Source: Vibrio sp. ES.051
Lineage (GTDB): Bacteria; Pseudomonadota; Gammaproteobacteria; Enterobacterales; Vibrionaceae
Reading direction: 5' to 3'
DNA length: 64,000 bases
Assembly (NCBI RefSeq): GCF_002563795.1
Contig: NZ_PDJL01000004.1
Coordinates: 744,001-808,000, forward strand
Shown here piece by piece: positions 38,235-47,815 of this stretch (positions are counted from its first letter, which is position 1; each line of letters begins with the position of its first letter). The notes beneath the pieces are model-generated. The model was given only the letters and a program-made list of their open reading frames with translations, did no database searches and was not told where the DNA came from. The translations under genes were made by a program, and so were the position numbers.

Positions 38235-39668
38235 TTAAGCCGTTTGCTGCTTTAACTCAGCTTCCACTTGTTCCGATGATTCTGCTACTGGCTCACATTT
38301 ATCAACAAACCAGCCCATGTAAGAGCTAATAATGGTCACGATGATACATACAAAGCTTAACCACATGAACGGTGCATAAGACAGTGTCGCAACACCCAGA
38401 ATACTTGCCATGTAGATACCGTTGTCACTCCATGGAACCATGCCTGAGGTTAATGTGCCACCGAACTCCGCGTTACGAGACAGGTTTTTACGTTTGTAGC
38501 CTAGGCGGTCGTAGTTCTTCGCACAGATTTTTGGTGTCAAGATAAGTGAAACGTACATCGCTGAACCAAATACGTTACCCATAAACGCCGTGCCAATCGT
38601 GCTTGTTGCTAGGGAGCCTGCACTTTGAACGCGTTTTTCGAATAACTTCGCGATGGTTTCTAGAACACCAACTTTATCAAGTAGGCCACCAAAACCAAGA
38701 CCAAAGACGATAACCGCAACTGACCCTAGCATTGAAGACATACCACCGCGGTTAAGGATAGAGTCAATGAAATCCACACCAGAAGAAATCGCAAATGGTG
38801 CCCATGCGGTATTGAATGCGGTTAGGAAGTCAACTTCTTGGATCATCACAGCCCAAATAATACCCAGTAGAGAACCGAAGCTGATCACAGGAAATGAAGG
38901 CATACGCATGGCCAGTAGTGACAATACGATAATAACCGGAACAAATGAATAAGGTGTGATGTAGAACTGTTGTTCCATCGCTTTGATTACAGAATCCACT
39001 TGGCTCATGTCCACTTGGCCAGCATAGTGAAAGCCAAATGCCGTGAACATGATGCCTGTAATAATGTAGCTGATCAGTGCAATTGGTAACATGCCTTTGA
39101 TGTGCTCCATGACTTCAACGTTAGACATTGATGAAGCAAGGATCACAGAATCTGACAGAGGCGACATTTTATCACCAAAGTAACAGCCTGAAAGCACGGC
39201 ACCTGCCGTGATCGGCGCAGGAACGCCAAGGCCTTGGCCGATACCCATCATTGCAATACCAGCAGTACCTGCTGCGCCCCAAGATGTGCCTGTCGCCAAT
39301 GCTGTTAATGAACAGATGATCATTGTAGCGAGCAAAAAGATAGAAGGGTGAATTGCTTTTAGACCGTAGTAAATGATAGTAGGCACAATACCGCCTGAAA
39401 TCCAAGTGCCGACAAGGGCACCTACGGCAAGCAGAATCAATACTGCTCCAAGCCCGTTGGAAATACCATTTAGTGCTGCTTTTTCAAGGTCTTTATATAA
39501 GTGACCGAGTTTTAAACCCAGCAGGATAATAATGAACCAGCCGATGTACAGCGCTAACTGTATTGGCAGATCTAACTTGGCAGTAAATGAAAATGCCAGC
39601 AGTAGAAAAAAACCAAGCGAGATAAATACCTGTATCAAGCTTGGTAGGCGTGGTGTAACTTGCTTCAT
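38235..39668 (-). CDS. nhaC: NhaC family Na+/H+ antiporter
   Basis: 477 aa from ATG 39668 (AGAGG upstream). Roughly 12 membrane segments; family landmarks TALATGTSWGAAGTAGIA and GAVLSGCYFGDKMSPLSDSVILAS, and near the C-terminus FGGTLTSGMVPWSDNG. Exchanges sodium (in some members organic acids) for protons. A PdhR/LldR-like palindrome lies about 230 bases upstream, which hints at an organic-acid link. Confidence 0.88.
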   Translation of the reverse strand: MKQVTPRLPSLIQVFISLGFFLLLAFSFTAKLDLPIQLALYIGWFIIILLGLKLGHLYKDLEKAALNGISNGLGAVLILLAVGALVGTWISGGIVPTIIYYGLKAIHPSIFLLATMIICSLTALATGTSWGAAGTAGIAMMGIGQGLGVPAPITAGAVLSGCYFGDKMSPLSDSVILASSMSNVEVMEHIKGMLPIALISYIITGIMFTAFGFHYAGQVDMSQVDSVIKAMEQQFYITPYSFVPVIIVLSLLAMRMPSFPVISFGSLLGIIWAVMIQEVDFLTAFNTAWAPFAISSGVDFIDSILNRGGMSSMLGSVAVIVFGLGFGGLLDKVGVLETIAKLFEKRVQSAGSLATSTIGTAFMGNVFGSAMYVSLILTPKICAKNYDRLGYKRKNLSRNAEFGGTLTSGMVPWSDNGIYMASILGVATLSYAPFMWLSFVCIIVTIISSYMGWFVDKCEPVAESSEQVEAELKQQTA

Positions 39669-40098
39669 ATGTGCCTCTTTCAATCTTGGAGCAATAGAGG
39701 AAGGCGCTCCTTGTTGTAATGGCTCACAACATACATTAACAAAAATTATATTTCGAATATTTGGTGTTTTATCTTGATGTTCGTCGGCGAAAACGTTTGC
39801 TTGTGAAATTAAATGTCAAAGTTATTTAATCTTTATGGTTTTAAATGTTATGTGATGTGAAAATTATGTGCTTCAGGTGTTATTTCTGATTTTCTGGTAA
39901 GACCAATTTTGATGAAGAGGGCTTTCCCTACTTGAAAAATGAACGAATTAGCAACCAGACCCCTTAAAAATCTCGTTTAACGCGAATTATTCAGGATAAA
40001 AGGTTAATAATTGAGTTTATTTACAAATTAGGGCTTGAGATTTTGTTGCGAAAAATGAACTATGGAATAGGTTTTTTAATACATGGAGAGTTAATACG
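39669..40098. other. gene-free intergenic region between divergent nhaC and asd
   Basis: 430 AT-rich bases with no coding potential. It holds a GntR-type palindrome (39892-39908) and, closer to asd, TTGAGA (40035) with an ACTATG/TATGGA -10-like element 18-20 bases later. I see no structure resembling a lysine riboswitch. Confidence 0.5.
39892..39908. promoter_or_regulatory. GntR-type (PdhR/LldR/FadR-like) operator candidate
   Basis: TTCTGGTAAGACCAATT: the half-sites TGGT and ACCA with AAG between them match the PdhR/LldR pattern AATTGGTnnnACCAATT, with one mismatched base in the left arm. FadR sites share the same core, so the regulator is ambiguous. Confidence 0.4.
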
Positions 40099-41214
40099 AT
40101 GAGAGTTGGTTTAGTTGGTTGGCGCGGTATGGTTGGTTCAGTCCTTATGCAGCGTATGGTTGAAGAAAAAGACTTCGATCTGATCGAACCAGTATTCTAC
40201 AGTACTTCTCAAGTTGGTATACCTGCTCCTAACTTAGGAAAAGACGCAGGATTACTGCAAGACGCGTATGATATTGAAAGCTTAAAACAACTTGATGCGG
40301 TTATTACGTGTCAAGGTGGTGACTACACAGAGAAAGTTTACCCAGTGCTTCGTCAAATGGGCTGGAAAGGCTACTGGATTGATGCTGCCTCTACCTTACG
40401 TATGGCAGAAGATTCAATCATCACGCTTGATCCGGTGAACTTGCAGCAAATTCAACAAGGTATTCATGCTGGCACCAACACATTTGTTGGTGGTAACTGT
40501 ACTGTCAGCTTAATGTTGATGGGCCTAGGCGGTCTATTTGAGAAAGGTTTAGTCGAGTGGACAAGTGCCATGACTTACCAAGCCGCTTCTGGTGCAGGTG
40601 CACAGAACATGCGTGAATTGATTTCTCAAATGGGTGTCATCAACGATTCTGTAAGCTCAGAGCTTGCAAACCCATCAAGCTCGATACTTGATATTGATAA
40701 AAAAGTGGCCGACACAATGCGCAGTTCTTCTTTCCCTACGGATAAATTTGGTGTGCCATTGGCAGGCTCGCTTATTCCATGGATCGATGTAAAACGTGAT
40801 AATGGCCAGAGTAAAGAAGAGTGGAAAGCGGGTGCAGAAGCAAATAAGATTTTAGGGTTTCAAGATACGCCAGTGCCTATTGATGGCACTTGTGTCCGTA
40901 TCGGTGCAATGCGCAGTCACTCACAAGCACTCACGATTAAGCTAAAGCAAAACGTGCCAATGGATGAAATCGAAGAAATCATCGCAACTCACAACGATTG
41001 GGTTAAAGTGATTCCTAACGACCGCGATATCACCGCACAAGAGCTAACGCCTGCGAAAGTGACGGGCACAATGTCAGTGCCTGTGGGGCGTCTACGTAAG
41101 ATGGCAATGGGGGATGACTTCCTAAATGCTTTCACCGTTGGTGACCAATTGCTTTGGGGGGCCGCTGAGCCACTACGCCGTACGTTACGCATCATTCTTT
41201 CTGAAAAAGCATAA
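40099..41214 (+). CDS. asd: aspartate-semialdehyde dehydrogenase
   Basis: 371 aa. N-terminal NADP loop [18 protein letters not shown], catalytic Cys in [12 protein letters not shown], and the substrate-binding arginine in [16 protein letters not shown]. Makes aspartate-4-semialdehyde for lysine, threonine, methionine and diaminopimelate. Long form of the enzyme, as in E. coli (367 aa). RBS GGAGAG upstream. Confidence 0.96.
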   Translation: MRVGLVGWRGMVGSVLMQRMVEEKDFDLIEPVFYSTSQVGIPAPNLGKDAGLLQDAYDIESLKQLDAVITCQGGDYTEKVYPVLRQMGWKGYWIDAASTLRMAEDSIITLDPVNLQQIQQGIHAGTNTFVGGNCTVSLMLMGLGGLFEKGLVEWTSAMTYQAASGAGAQNMRELISQMGVINDSVSSELANPSSSILDIDKKVADTMRSSSFPTDKFGVPLAGSLIPWIDVKRDNGQSKEEWKAGAEANKILGFQDTPVPIDGTCVRIGAMRSHSQALTIKLKQNVPMDEIEEIIATHNDWVKVIPNDRDITAQELTPAKVTGTMSVPVGRLRKMAMGDDFLNAFTVGDQLLWGAAEPLRRTLRIILSEKA

Positions 41215-41246
41215 ATTTAACAATCAACAAGTAGTGTTTAAATACA

Positions 41247-41274
41247 AAAGAGCTCCCTTGGGAGCTCTTTTTTT
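41247..41274. terminator. bidirectional terminator between asd and the K+ channel gene
   Basis: AAAGAGCTCCC / GGGAGCTCTTT with loop TT and T-run. Confidence 0.88.
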
Positions 41275-41278
41275 ATAT

Positions 41279-42136
41279 TTATTCTTTTCCTCTAACCACT
41301 CGTTTATCTGGTTCGGCTAACTCGCTACCACAATGTTTGCAATAACTCGCATCGGAGTCATGCCCGGAGTGAGAACAGTTGGGGCATTTCACTAGAACCT
41401 TGTGTGATTGCATTTCTTGATGTAATTCAGCCGTAAATATTCCCGTCGGAACCGCAAGAATCGAGTAGCCAAGTAACATAGTGATTGACGCCAATGCTTT
41501 GCCCAAGTTGGTTTGTGGGACCAAATCACCATAACCCACAGTTGTTATCGTTACGATAGCCCAGTAAATGCTTTTTGGAATGCTGGTAAATCCGTTCTCT
41601 GGGCCTTCAACAATAAAAATCAAAGAACCAAAAATCGTAACTAAAATGGCAACGGCACTAAAGAAGATGAAGATTTTTCTTCGCGCCATTAACAAAGAAC
41701 GCAATAGGATATTAGACTCTTGTAAGTATCGGACCAATTTTAGGATACGGAATATGCGCATCACACGAAGTGCTCTGATCACGCCCATGAAAGATGCTGC
41801 CGGAAAGAACAGAACTAAGTAGGTTGGGAGTATTGCCAGTAGATCAACAACACCATAAAAACTTTTCGCGTAGGCTGCTGGTTTGGGGGAGCAATACAAA
41901 CGCAGTAAATACTCTATGGTGAACAAGCCTGTGAAGGTATATTCTAAATACTTGAGCTCTTGTGCCCATTCTGCGCGCACAGATGGGATAGAATCGAGGA
42001 CAAGAACGGCTAAAGAGCTAAGGATTGCAACGATGAGTGCAATATCAAAAGCACGACCAGCCTTGGTATGCGTGCCAAATATAGTGACATAAAGCGTATG
42101 TTTGAGAGAGTCAGTTGTCATGACAAAGCGATCCAT
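41279..42136 (-). CDS. voltage-gated-type potassium channel with C-terminal zinc ribbon
   Basis: 285 aa. Six membrane segments in Kv order: S4-like RALRVMRIFRILKLVRYL with arginines every third residue, pore helix and filter TTVGYGD near residue 200. After S6 comes a short cytoplasmic tail holding CPNC-x11-CKHC, a zinc ribbon. Transport of K+ is inferred from the filter. A later in-frame ATG (five codons in) is an equally possible start. Follows the marC-like gene by 35 bases and is probably co-transcribed. Confidence 0.85.
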   Translation of the reverse strand: MDRFVMTTDSLKHTLYVTIFGTHTKAGRAFDIALIVAILSSLAVLVLDSIPSVRAEWAQELKYLEYTFTGLFTIEYLLRLYCSPKPAAYAKSFYGVVDLLAILPTYLVLFFPAASFMGVIRALRVMRIFRILKLVRYLQESNILLRSLLMARRKIFIFFSAVAILVTIFGSLIFIVEGPENGFTSIPKSIYWAIVTITTVGYGDLVPQTNLGKALASITMLLGYSILAVPTGIFTAELHQEMQSHKVLVKCPNCSHSGHDSDASYCKHCGSELAEPDKRVVRGKE

Positions 42137-42171
42137 TATTGAATCGCTCTATCATACAATTTTATAGGAAA

Positions 42172-42810
42172 TCAGGCTAATCCTGGGAATAAGTTGCGTA
42201 AACCATTCGCAATAAATTCAATACCCAATGCACCTAAGATCAACCCCATAATACGGGTGATAACGTTAATGCCGGTTTGGCCCAAAAATCGCACGATCAG
42301 TGGGGCAGAGCGGAACAACAGCCACGAGCATAGACAGAACAAGCCAATAGTAAGGCTGATACCGACAGTATCCAACATGTTTGGGTAGCGTGCGCCGTAG
42401 ACGATAGTTGAACTAATGGCACCAGGCCCCGCCATTAAGGGCATAGCCAGTGGCACGACACCAATCTGTTCACGACTCACGTATTCGGACCTTTCTTGTT
42501 TGTTCTGTTTACCTTCCCCTAACTTACCACTCATCATCGAGAATGCGATACTGAGCAACAACAAACCACCCGCGACTCTAAACGAGTCGAGCGAAATACT
42601 GAACATATCTAATAACATCTGACCAGCAAATAGAGATGTGATCAGAATAATAGCAACCGCCACATTAGCCGTGGTCACGGTTTTGCTTTTTTCTTCTGGT
42701 GTCATGTGACCGGTCAATGACACAAATACTGGCATGATGCCTACAGGGTTAACTGCGGCAACCAAACCAAGAAAAAACTGTAAGAATATGGCTAGCTCAA
42801 AAGTCTGCAT
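42172..42810 (-). CDS. ychE: MarC family inner-membrane protein (YchE type)
   Basis: 212 aa, six membrane helices, AAVNPVGIMPVFVSLT near the N-terminus and PLAMPLMAGPGAIS in the middle, the UPF0056/MarC hallmarks. In E. coli ychE lies next to adhE, the same as here, supporting YchE over MarC. Function unknown. Confidence 0.88.
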   Translation of the reverse strand: MQTFELAIFLQFFLGLVAAVNPVGIMPVFVSLTGHMTPEEKSKTVTTANVAVAIILITSLFAGQMLLDMFSISLDSFRVAGGLLLLSIAFSMMSGKLGEGKQNKQERSEYVSREQIGVVPLAMPLMAGPGAISSTIVYGARYPNMLDTVGISLTIGLFCLCSWLLFRSAPLIVRFLGQTGINVITRIMGLILGALGIEFIANGLRNLFPGLA

Positions 42811-43436
42811 ATCGTGTACTCGTAAAAATTCACGCGAGTGAAAAAGAGAAGAGGTAATTTTGCGGTAATGTAAGGCAAAAGCCCGACTGAAAGAAATGAA
42901 AAAAACTAACGTATTCGACAGTATATGCGTGAGAAAAACTAATTTTTAATAATCTGTATCCAATTTGGAAATAAATTGTTACGTAGAAAGATGTTGTAAA
43001 TCTGCTCTTTTTTACACAAACTTTAACATTCGTGCACTTTTGATAAAAACAAAGGTGGTTTGCAGAGAGATGAATTTGATTCTATATACTCTCAGTAGCG
43101 TAATAATTTGAGCCTGCATGTAATTTTGTTGGCTAAAAATGAAACTTTTTTACAGGTTGTTGTTGTTTCTTTTATTTGACTGTCTATGCGCTTCTTTTTT
43201 TAAATAAAGAATGAAGTTTAATTTCTTTTTTTATCAGTATCTTAATTGATTTTACTGGTGTTTCGAGAGTGATAACTGATCCAAGTCATTTTTTTTCACA
43301 CTCTGAAATATTATACTCAGCCCTGAAAGCAATTTACTAAGACGTTTGTTTGCTAAATGACTGATTAACAGTGAAGTCGATAAACAATAGCCTTACTAAA
43401 AAGTTTTTAATATTTGTTAATTTTAGGAGAATCCCT
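42811..43436. other. long gene-free upstream region of adhE
   Basis: 626 AT-rich bases without coding potential, between divergent ychE and adhE. It contains one good promoter candidate (43060-43088) and a weaker one (TTGACT at 43176). The 340-base leader from the first promoter is long, as also known for E. coli adhE. No clear FNR palindrome or terminator seen. Confidence 0.5.
43060..43088 (+). promoter_or_regulatory. probable sigma-70 promoter of adhE
   Basis: TTGCAG and TATATA separated by exactly 17 bases. Transcripts from here would have a leader of about 340 bases before the adhE ATG. Confidence 0.5.
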
Positions 43437-46139
43437 ATGCCTGTAACTAACCTGGCCGAACTAGATGCAATGGTCGCTCGCGTTAAAAAAGCGCAAGAAG
43501 AGTTTGCAACTTACTCTCAGGAGAAAGTTGACGCAATCTTTCGCGCCGCGTCTCTTGCCGCTAACCAAGCTCGTATCCCTCTAGCGCAACAAGCGGTAGA
43601 AGAATCTGGTATGGGTATTGTTGAAGATAAAGTAATCAAGAACCACTTTGCATCTGAATTTATTTACAATAAATACAAAGATGAAAAAACCTGTGGTGTC
43701 TTAGAAGAGAATGACAGCTTAGGTACGATGACAATCGCTGAACCAGTCGGCATCATCTGTGGTATCGTTCCAACGACAAACCCTACTTCTACCGCCATCT
43801 TCAAATCACTCATCTCTTTGAAAACTCGTAACGGCATTATCTTCTCTCCACACCCACGAGCAAAAAATTCGACGAACGATGCCGCGAAACTGGTTTTAGA
43901 TGCAGCAGTAGCTGCGGGCGCTCCAAAAGACATCATTGGTTGGATCGACCAGCCTTCAGTTGAGCTGTCTAACGCTCTCATGAAGCACGATGGCATTGCA
44001 CTTATCCTAGCGACTGGTGGTCCAGGCATGGTTAAAGCAGCTTACTCTTCTGGTAAGCCAGCAATTGGCGTTGGTGCAGGTAATGTTCCAGTTGTGATCG
44101 ACGAAACGGCAGACATCAAACGTGCTGTGGCGTCTATCTTAATGTCTAAAACATTCGATAACGGCGTAGTATGTGCTTCTGAACAGGCAGCGATCGTTGT
44201 TGATGAAGTCTATGACGAAGTAAAAGAGCGTTTCGCTTCTCACAAAGCTTACGTACTCAGCAAAGCGGAAGCTGATAAAGTGCGTAAAGTGCTGCTTATT
44301 GACGGCGCATTAAACGCAAAAATCGTTGGTCAACCAGCACCAGCAATCGCTGAGATGGCAGGCGTTAAAGTTCCAGCAGATACTAAGGTTCTCGTTGGTG
44401 AAGGTTTAGGTAAAGTCTCAGTGGAAGACGAGTTCGCTCACGAAAAACTGTCCCCAACCTTAGGCCTATTCCGTGCTGACGATTTCGAAGACGCGGTTGC
44501 TCAAGCGGTCACTATGGTAGAGATTGGCGGTATCGGCCATACATCTGGTCTTTACACAAATCAAGACACAAATGCAGACCGTATCCGTTACTTTGGTGAC
44601 AAAATGAAAACGGCTCGTATCCTAATCAATATCCCGACTACACACGGTGGTATCGGTGACCTATACAACTTCAACGTTGCGCCTTCTCTAACACTAGGTT
44701 GTGGTTCTTGGGGTGGTAACTCTATCTCTGAGAACGTAGGTCCTAAGCACCTAATCAACAAGAAAACTGTAGCGAAGCGAGCTGAAAACATGTTGTGGCA
44801 TAAACTACCTAAGTCAATCTACTTCCGTCGTGGCAGCCTTCCAATCGCCCTTGGCGACCTAGAAGGTAAAAAACGCGCATTCCTAGTAACTGACCGTTTC
44901 CTATTCAACAACGGTTACGCAGATGGCGTAGTAAGCCTACTTAAAGCTCAAGGCATGGAGGTTCAAACATTCTTCGATGTAGAAGCTGATCCAACGCTAT
45001 CGGTTGTTAGAAAAGGTGCAGAAGCAATGCAAAGCTTCCAGCCTGACGTGATTCTAGCTCTAGGTGGTGGTTCACCAATGGATGCTGCGAAAATCATGTG
45101 GGTAATGTATGAGCACCCAGAAACAGCATTTGAAGAACTGGCAATGCGTTTTATGGACATCCGTAAACGTATCTATAAGTTCCCTAAAATGGGTCAAAAA
45201 GCGGAGCTTGTATGTATCACTACCACTTCAGGTACTGGTTCAGAAGTTACGCCATTCGCGGTTGTTACTGACGACGAAACTGGGGCGAAGTACCCACTAG
45301 CTGATTACGAACTAACGCCAAACATGGCTATCGTTGATGCGAACTTGGTCATGAACATGCCGAAGTCTTTAACCGCATTTGGTGGTTATGATGCCGTCAC
45401 TCACGCTCTAGAAGCTTATGTGTCTGTTCTTGCGAACGAATACTCAGATGGTCAGGCTCTACAAGCACTTAAGATGCTCAAAGAGTACCTGCCATCAAGC
45501 TACGCGAACGGTGCAAATGACCCAATCGCTCGTGAGAAAGTACACAACGCAGCGACTATCGCAGGTGTTGCATTTGCGAACGCATTCCTAGGTGTTTGTC
45601 ACTCAATGGCTCACAAGCTGGGTGCTGAGTTCCACATTCCACATGGTTTGGCTAACGCATTACTTATCTCTAACGTTGTTCGTTACAACGCGAACGATAA
45701 CCCAACTAAACAAACAGCGTTCTCTCAATACGACCGCCCACAAGCACGTCGTCGTTACGCTGAAGTTGCTGACCACTTAGGTCTAAGCCAAGCTGGTGAC
45801 CGTACTGCTCAGAAAATTGAACGTCTACTAGCATGGTTGGACGAGCTAAAAGTGAACCTAGACATCCCAATGTCTATCCAAGCGGCCGGTGTATCTGAAG
45901 CAGACTTCGTAGCTAAACTTGAAGAGTTAGCAGTTGAAGCGTTTGATGACCAATGTACAGGTGCGAACCCACGCTACCCACTCATTAGTGAGTTAAAAGA
46001 AGTGTTAATGTCTTCTTACTACGGTAAAGCATTTGTTGAAGGTGAAACTTTCGAAGGTACAACGGTTATCAAGAAGAAAGCAGATCAAGAAGCAGCGAAA
46101 GTAGCGCCTAAAGCTAAAAAAGAAAAAGCTGATGCGTAA
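43437..46139 (+). CDS. adhE: bifunctional acetaldehyde-CoA/alcohol dehydrogenase
   Basis: 900 aa from ATG 43437 (AGGAGA upstream); a frame extension to 43371 is not family-like. N-terminal CoA-acylating aldehyde dehydrogenase with catalytic C246 in NGVVCASEQ; linker; then iron-type alcohol dehydrogenase with GGGSPMDAAK and metal-binding histidines in HSMAHKLGAEFHIPHGLANA. A Lys/Ala-rich tail ends the protein. Forms spirosome filaments and turns acetyl-CoA to ethanol in fermentation. Strong codon bias suggests high expression. Confidence 0.97.
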   Translation: MPVTNLAELDAMVARVKKAQEEFATYSQEKVDAIFRAASLAANQARIPLAQQAVEESGMGIVEDKVIKNHFASEFIYNKYKDEKTCGVLEENDSLGTMTIAEPVGIICGIVPTTNPTSTAIFKSLISLKTRNGIIFSPHPRAKNSTNDAAKLVLDAAVAAGAPKDIIGWIDQPSVELSNALMKHDGIALILATGGPGMVKAAYSSGKPAIGVGAGNVPVVIDETADIKRAVASILMSKTFDNGVVCASEQAAIVVDEVYDEVKERFASHKAYVLSKAEADKVRKVLLIDGALNAKIVGQPAPAIAEMAGVKVPADTKVLVGEGLGKVSVEDEFAHEKLSPTLGLFRADDFEDAVAQAVTMVEIGGIGHTSGLYTNQDTNADRIRYFGDKMKTARILINIPTTHGGIGDLYNFNVAPSLTLGCGSWGGNSISENVGPKHLINKKTVAKRAENMLWHKLPKSIYFRRGSLPIALGDLEGKKRAFLVTDRFLFNNGYADGVVSLLKAQGMEVQTFFDVEADPTLSVVRKGAEAMQSFQPDVILALGGGSPMDAAKIMWVMYEHPETAFEELAMRFMDIRKRIYKFPKMGQKAELVCITTTSGTGSEVTPFAVVTDDETGAKYPLADYELTPNMAIVDANLVMNMPKSLTAFGGYDAVTHALEAYVSVLANEYSDGQALQALKMLKEYLPSSYANGANDPIAREKVHNAATIAGVAFANAFLGVCHSMAHKLGAEFHIPHGLANALLISNVVRYNANDNPTKQTAFSQYDRPQARRRYAEVADHLGLSQAGDRTAQKIERLLAWLDELKVNLDIPMSIQAAGVSEADFVAKLEELAVEAFDDQCTGANPRYPLISELKEVLMSSYYGKAFVEGETFEGTTVIKKKADQEAAKVAPKAKKEKADA

Positions 46140-46198
46140 TTAAGAGTTGTTTTTGAAAAAGGGTTTTCGCTAGCACGAAACCTTATATCAGGGAAAAG

Positions 46199-46232
46199 TG
46201 AAAGCCCCAGTCAATAGACTGGGGCTTTTTTT
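46199..46232 (+). terminator. terminator after adhE
   Basis: A 12-bp perfect stem AAAGCCCCAGTC / GACTGGGGCTTT with loop AATA and a seven-T tail. Confidence 0.9.
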
Positions 46233-46283
46233 GCTTGGAGTGTTAATAAGGCTTTAGCAGCAGTGGCATAGGTTTTTATACGT

Positions 46284-46967
46284 TTATACTTCAGTTGTAA
46301 CCACTCTGCCGTTGAAATATTCATTTGCAATGATGTAGGCGGTATTTCGTACTAATTCGTCTTGAACTTCCGCCCAATGCCTTTCTTTGATGTCGTCGCG
46401 GATATGACTGAGCGAGGGAATAACGCCGCCAACTCGGATGTTAAATGGGGTTAACTCTTTTGCCCAACTGTAGGTAAAGCCCGACACTAAAGCAGCCATG
46501 CTCTCAACGCCTGTCAGATCCTGATGATTATCGTGAGAGATGACGTTGACGATGACCCCTTTCTTATTTCGAGATCGAAAGCGTTCAGCACCGACTTGTC
46601 CGTAAGTATAAAGAAAGCGGGCGGCTGAAGATAAATGGTCGATATAGGTGCTCATTGGTTCCGGCGCCATTAAGCCTGGCATGGAAGTACTTGTCCAACA
46701 GTTGACGATGACATCCGGTGTAGCATGCAATTGGGACTCAATTTGATCGAAGAGTAAGTTTATTGAAGTTGTGTTATCACTGCACACATTCATAGCGTAA
46801 ACCTTATCTGTGAAGGCACTAATCTGCTCATAGCTAGTTTTTAAAATGCTGGGGTTTTGATCGCAAAGAATCAATGTTGCTCCAAGGTGAGCAAAGTGAC
46901 TAGCACAAGTCCTACCTATGACAGAGCCTGCCGATGTGACAAGAATAAGGGATTCTTTAATATCCAT
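46284..46967 (-). CDS. SDR-fold protein lacking the catalytic Tyr-Lys pair
   Basis: 227 aa from ATG 46967 (GAAGG upstream). Rossmann start LVTSAGSVIGRTCASHFAHLG and a C-terminal AKELTPFNIRVGG show the SDR fold, but where YxxxK is expected (before AxVSGFT) the sequence reads VESMAALVSGFT: the Tyr is Val and the Lys is Ala. Catalysis by the usual mechanism is therefore unlikely; a binding or regulatory role is more probable. Convergent with adhE. Confidence 0.7.
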   Translation of the reverse strand: MDIKESLILVTSAGSVIGRTCASHFAHLGATLILCDQNPSILKTSYEQISAFTDKVYAMNVCSDNTTSINLLFDQIESQLHATPDVIVNCWTSTSMPGLMAPEPMSTYIDHLSSAARFLYTYGQVGAERFRSRNKKGVIVNVISHDNHQDLTGVESMAALVSGFTYSWAKELTPFNIRVGGVIPSLSHIRDDIKERHWAEVQDELVRNTAYIIANEYFNGRVVTTEV

Positions 46968-47157
46968 AACACCTTCACTATCTCCATGTGTGAAAACTAC
47001 ACCAGTGGTTTGAGCTAACAGCATGGTTGAAATTCGATACGGTCAGTGTGAAAGGCTTCAAACTAACGCTTTAGGGTGAGGACTATTGTGTGGGAATTTG
47101 TAAGGGTTCACATTCTGATGTGTTGCTTATGTAAACAATGGGTAAAAAAGCCGAGCT

Positions 47158-47661
47158 TTATGCTTGAGCTTGGATTTGGTACTGACGTTGGGCCGTTACC
47201 AGCTGGTTATACAGTCCAGCATCAGAGAACAGAGCCTTATTACGTTCACCTAAATGACGTCGTTCATGACCTGAAAGGTTATGGTAAACATCCTCAGGAA
47301 GGTTAAATGTGTCCTCAGGTAGGTAAGTTAACGCATCAGGTTTAAGGTAATGGCTTAATTTTGCGGAGGGTAGGCCAGCATGGTGAAATTGTTTAGCTTG
47401 TTGTCCTGCAATCTCGTAGCTGCTGCTGTCGGAACGAAGAGCCTGTGGTTGTGATAACTCAAATTGTTGACGCAGCACACTGTCACTGGTTGTGACCTCT
47501 TTTATTTCCTCAACAGGTATAACGTCGCGTACATCGTTAGAGAACATCGACAAAATCAGAGAAAAATCCGCACGACGACCTTCGTGTACCGCATGGTTAA
47601 TCCCATTACCGAACTGAAGTTCGTTAATTATTGCCGCTTTGTCTAAAGTATGGATTTGCAT
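47158..47661 (-). CDS. uncharacterised conserved-type protein (167 aa)
   Basis: Starts MQIHTLDKAAIINELQFGN with GAGGAA 5 bases upstream. Soluble, helical, with a low-complexity middle, GHERRHLGERNKALFSDAGLYNQ toward the end and a Gln-rich tail (TAQRQYQIQAQA). It starts like a small flagellar- or virulence-associated helper but no family is recognised. It could be co-transcribed with the downstream SDR-like gene 190 bases away. Confidence 0.6.
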   Translation of the reverse strand: MQIHTLDKAAIINELQFGNGINHAVHEGRRADFSLILSMFSNDVRDVIPVEEIKEVTTSDSVLRQQFELSQPQALRSDSSSYEIAGQQAKQFHHAGLPSAKLSHYLKPDALTYLPEDTFNLPEDVYHNLSGHERRHLGERNKALFSDAGLYNQLVTAQRQYQIQAQA

Positions 47662-47753
47662 GGTGTTCCTCGCTAGATGCTTTTATAACGGCATGGCATG
47701 GAAGAACTTAAGGAAAAAACGACAATTAATGGTAGTATTAATTGGCAGACAGT

Positions 47754-47782
47754 AAAAAAGCTCGCCAATTAAGCGAGCTTTT
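47754..47782 (-). terminator. terminator after sodB
   Basis: AAAAGCTCGC / GCGAGCTTTT stem with a seven-base loop; minus-strand T-run. Confidence 0.85.
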
Positions 47783-47815
47783 GAATAAGACTAAATTGAA
47801 CTTAGGGGAAGTGAA

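Noticed and set aside
39669..40098. Lysine riboswitch ahead of asd
   Set aside because: No multi-helix junction or terminator/antiterminator pair could be traced in the leader; the region is AT-rich and unstructured.
47076..47306. Plus-strand 76-codon frame opposite the 167-aa gene
   Set aside because: The minus-strand frame has a proper ribosome site and longer coding sequence; the plus frame has neither.
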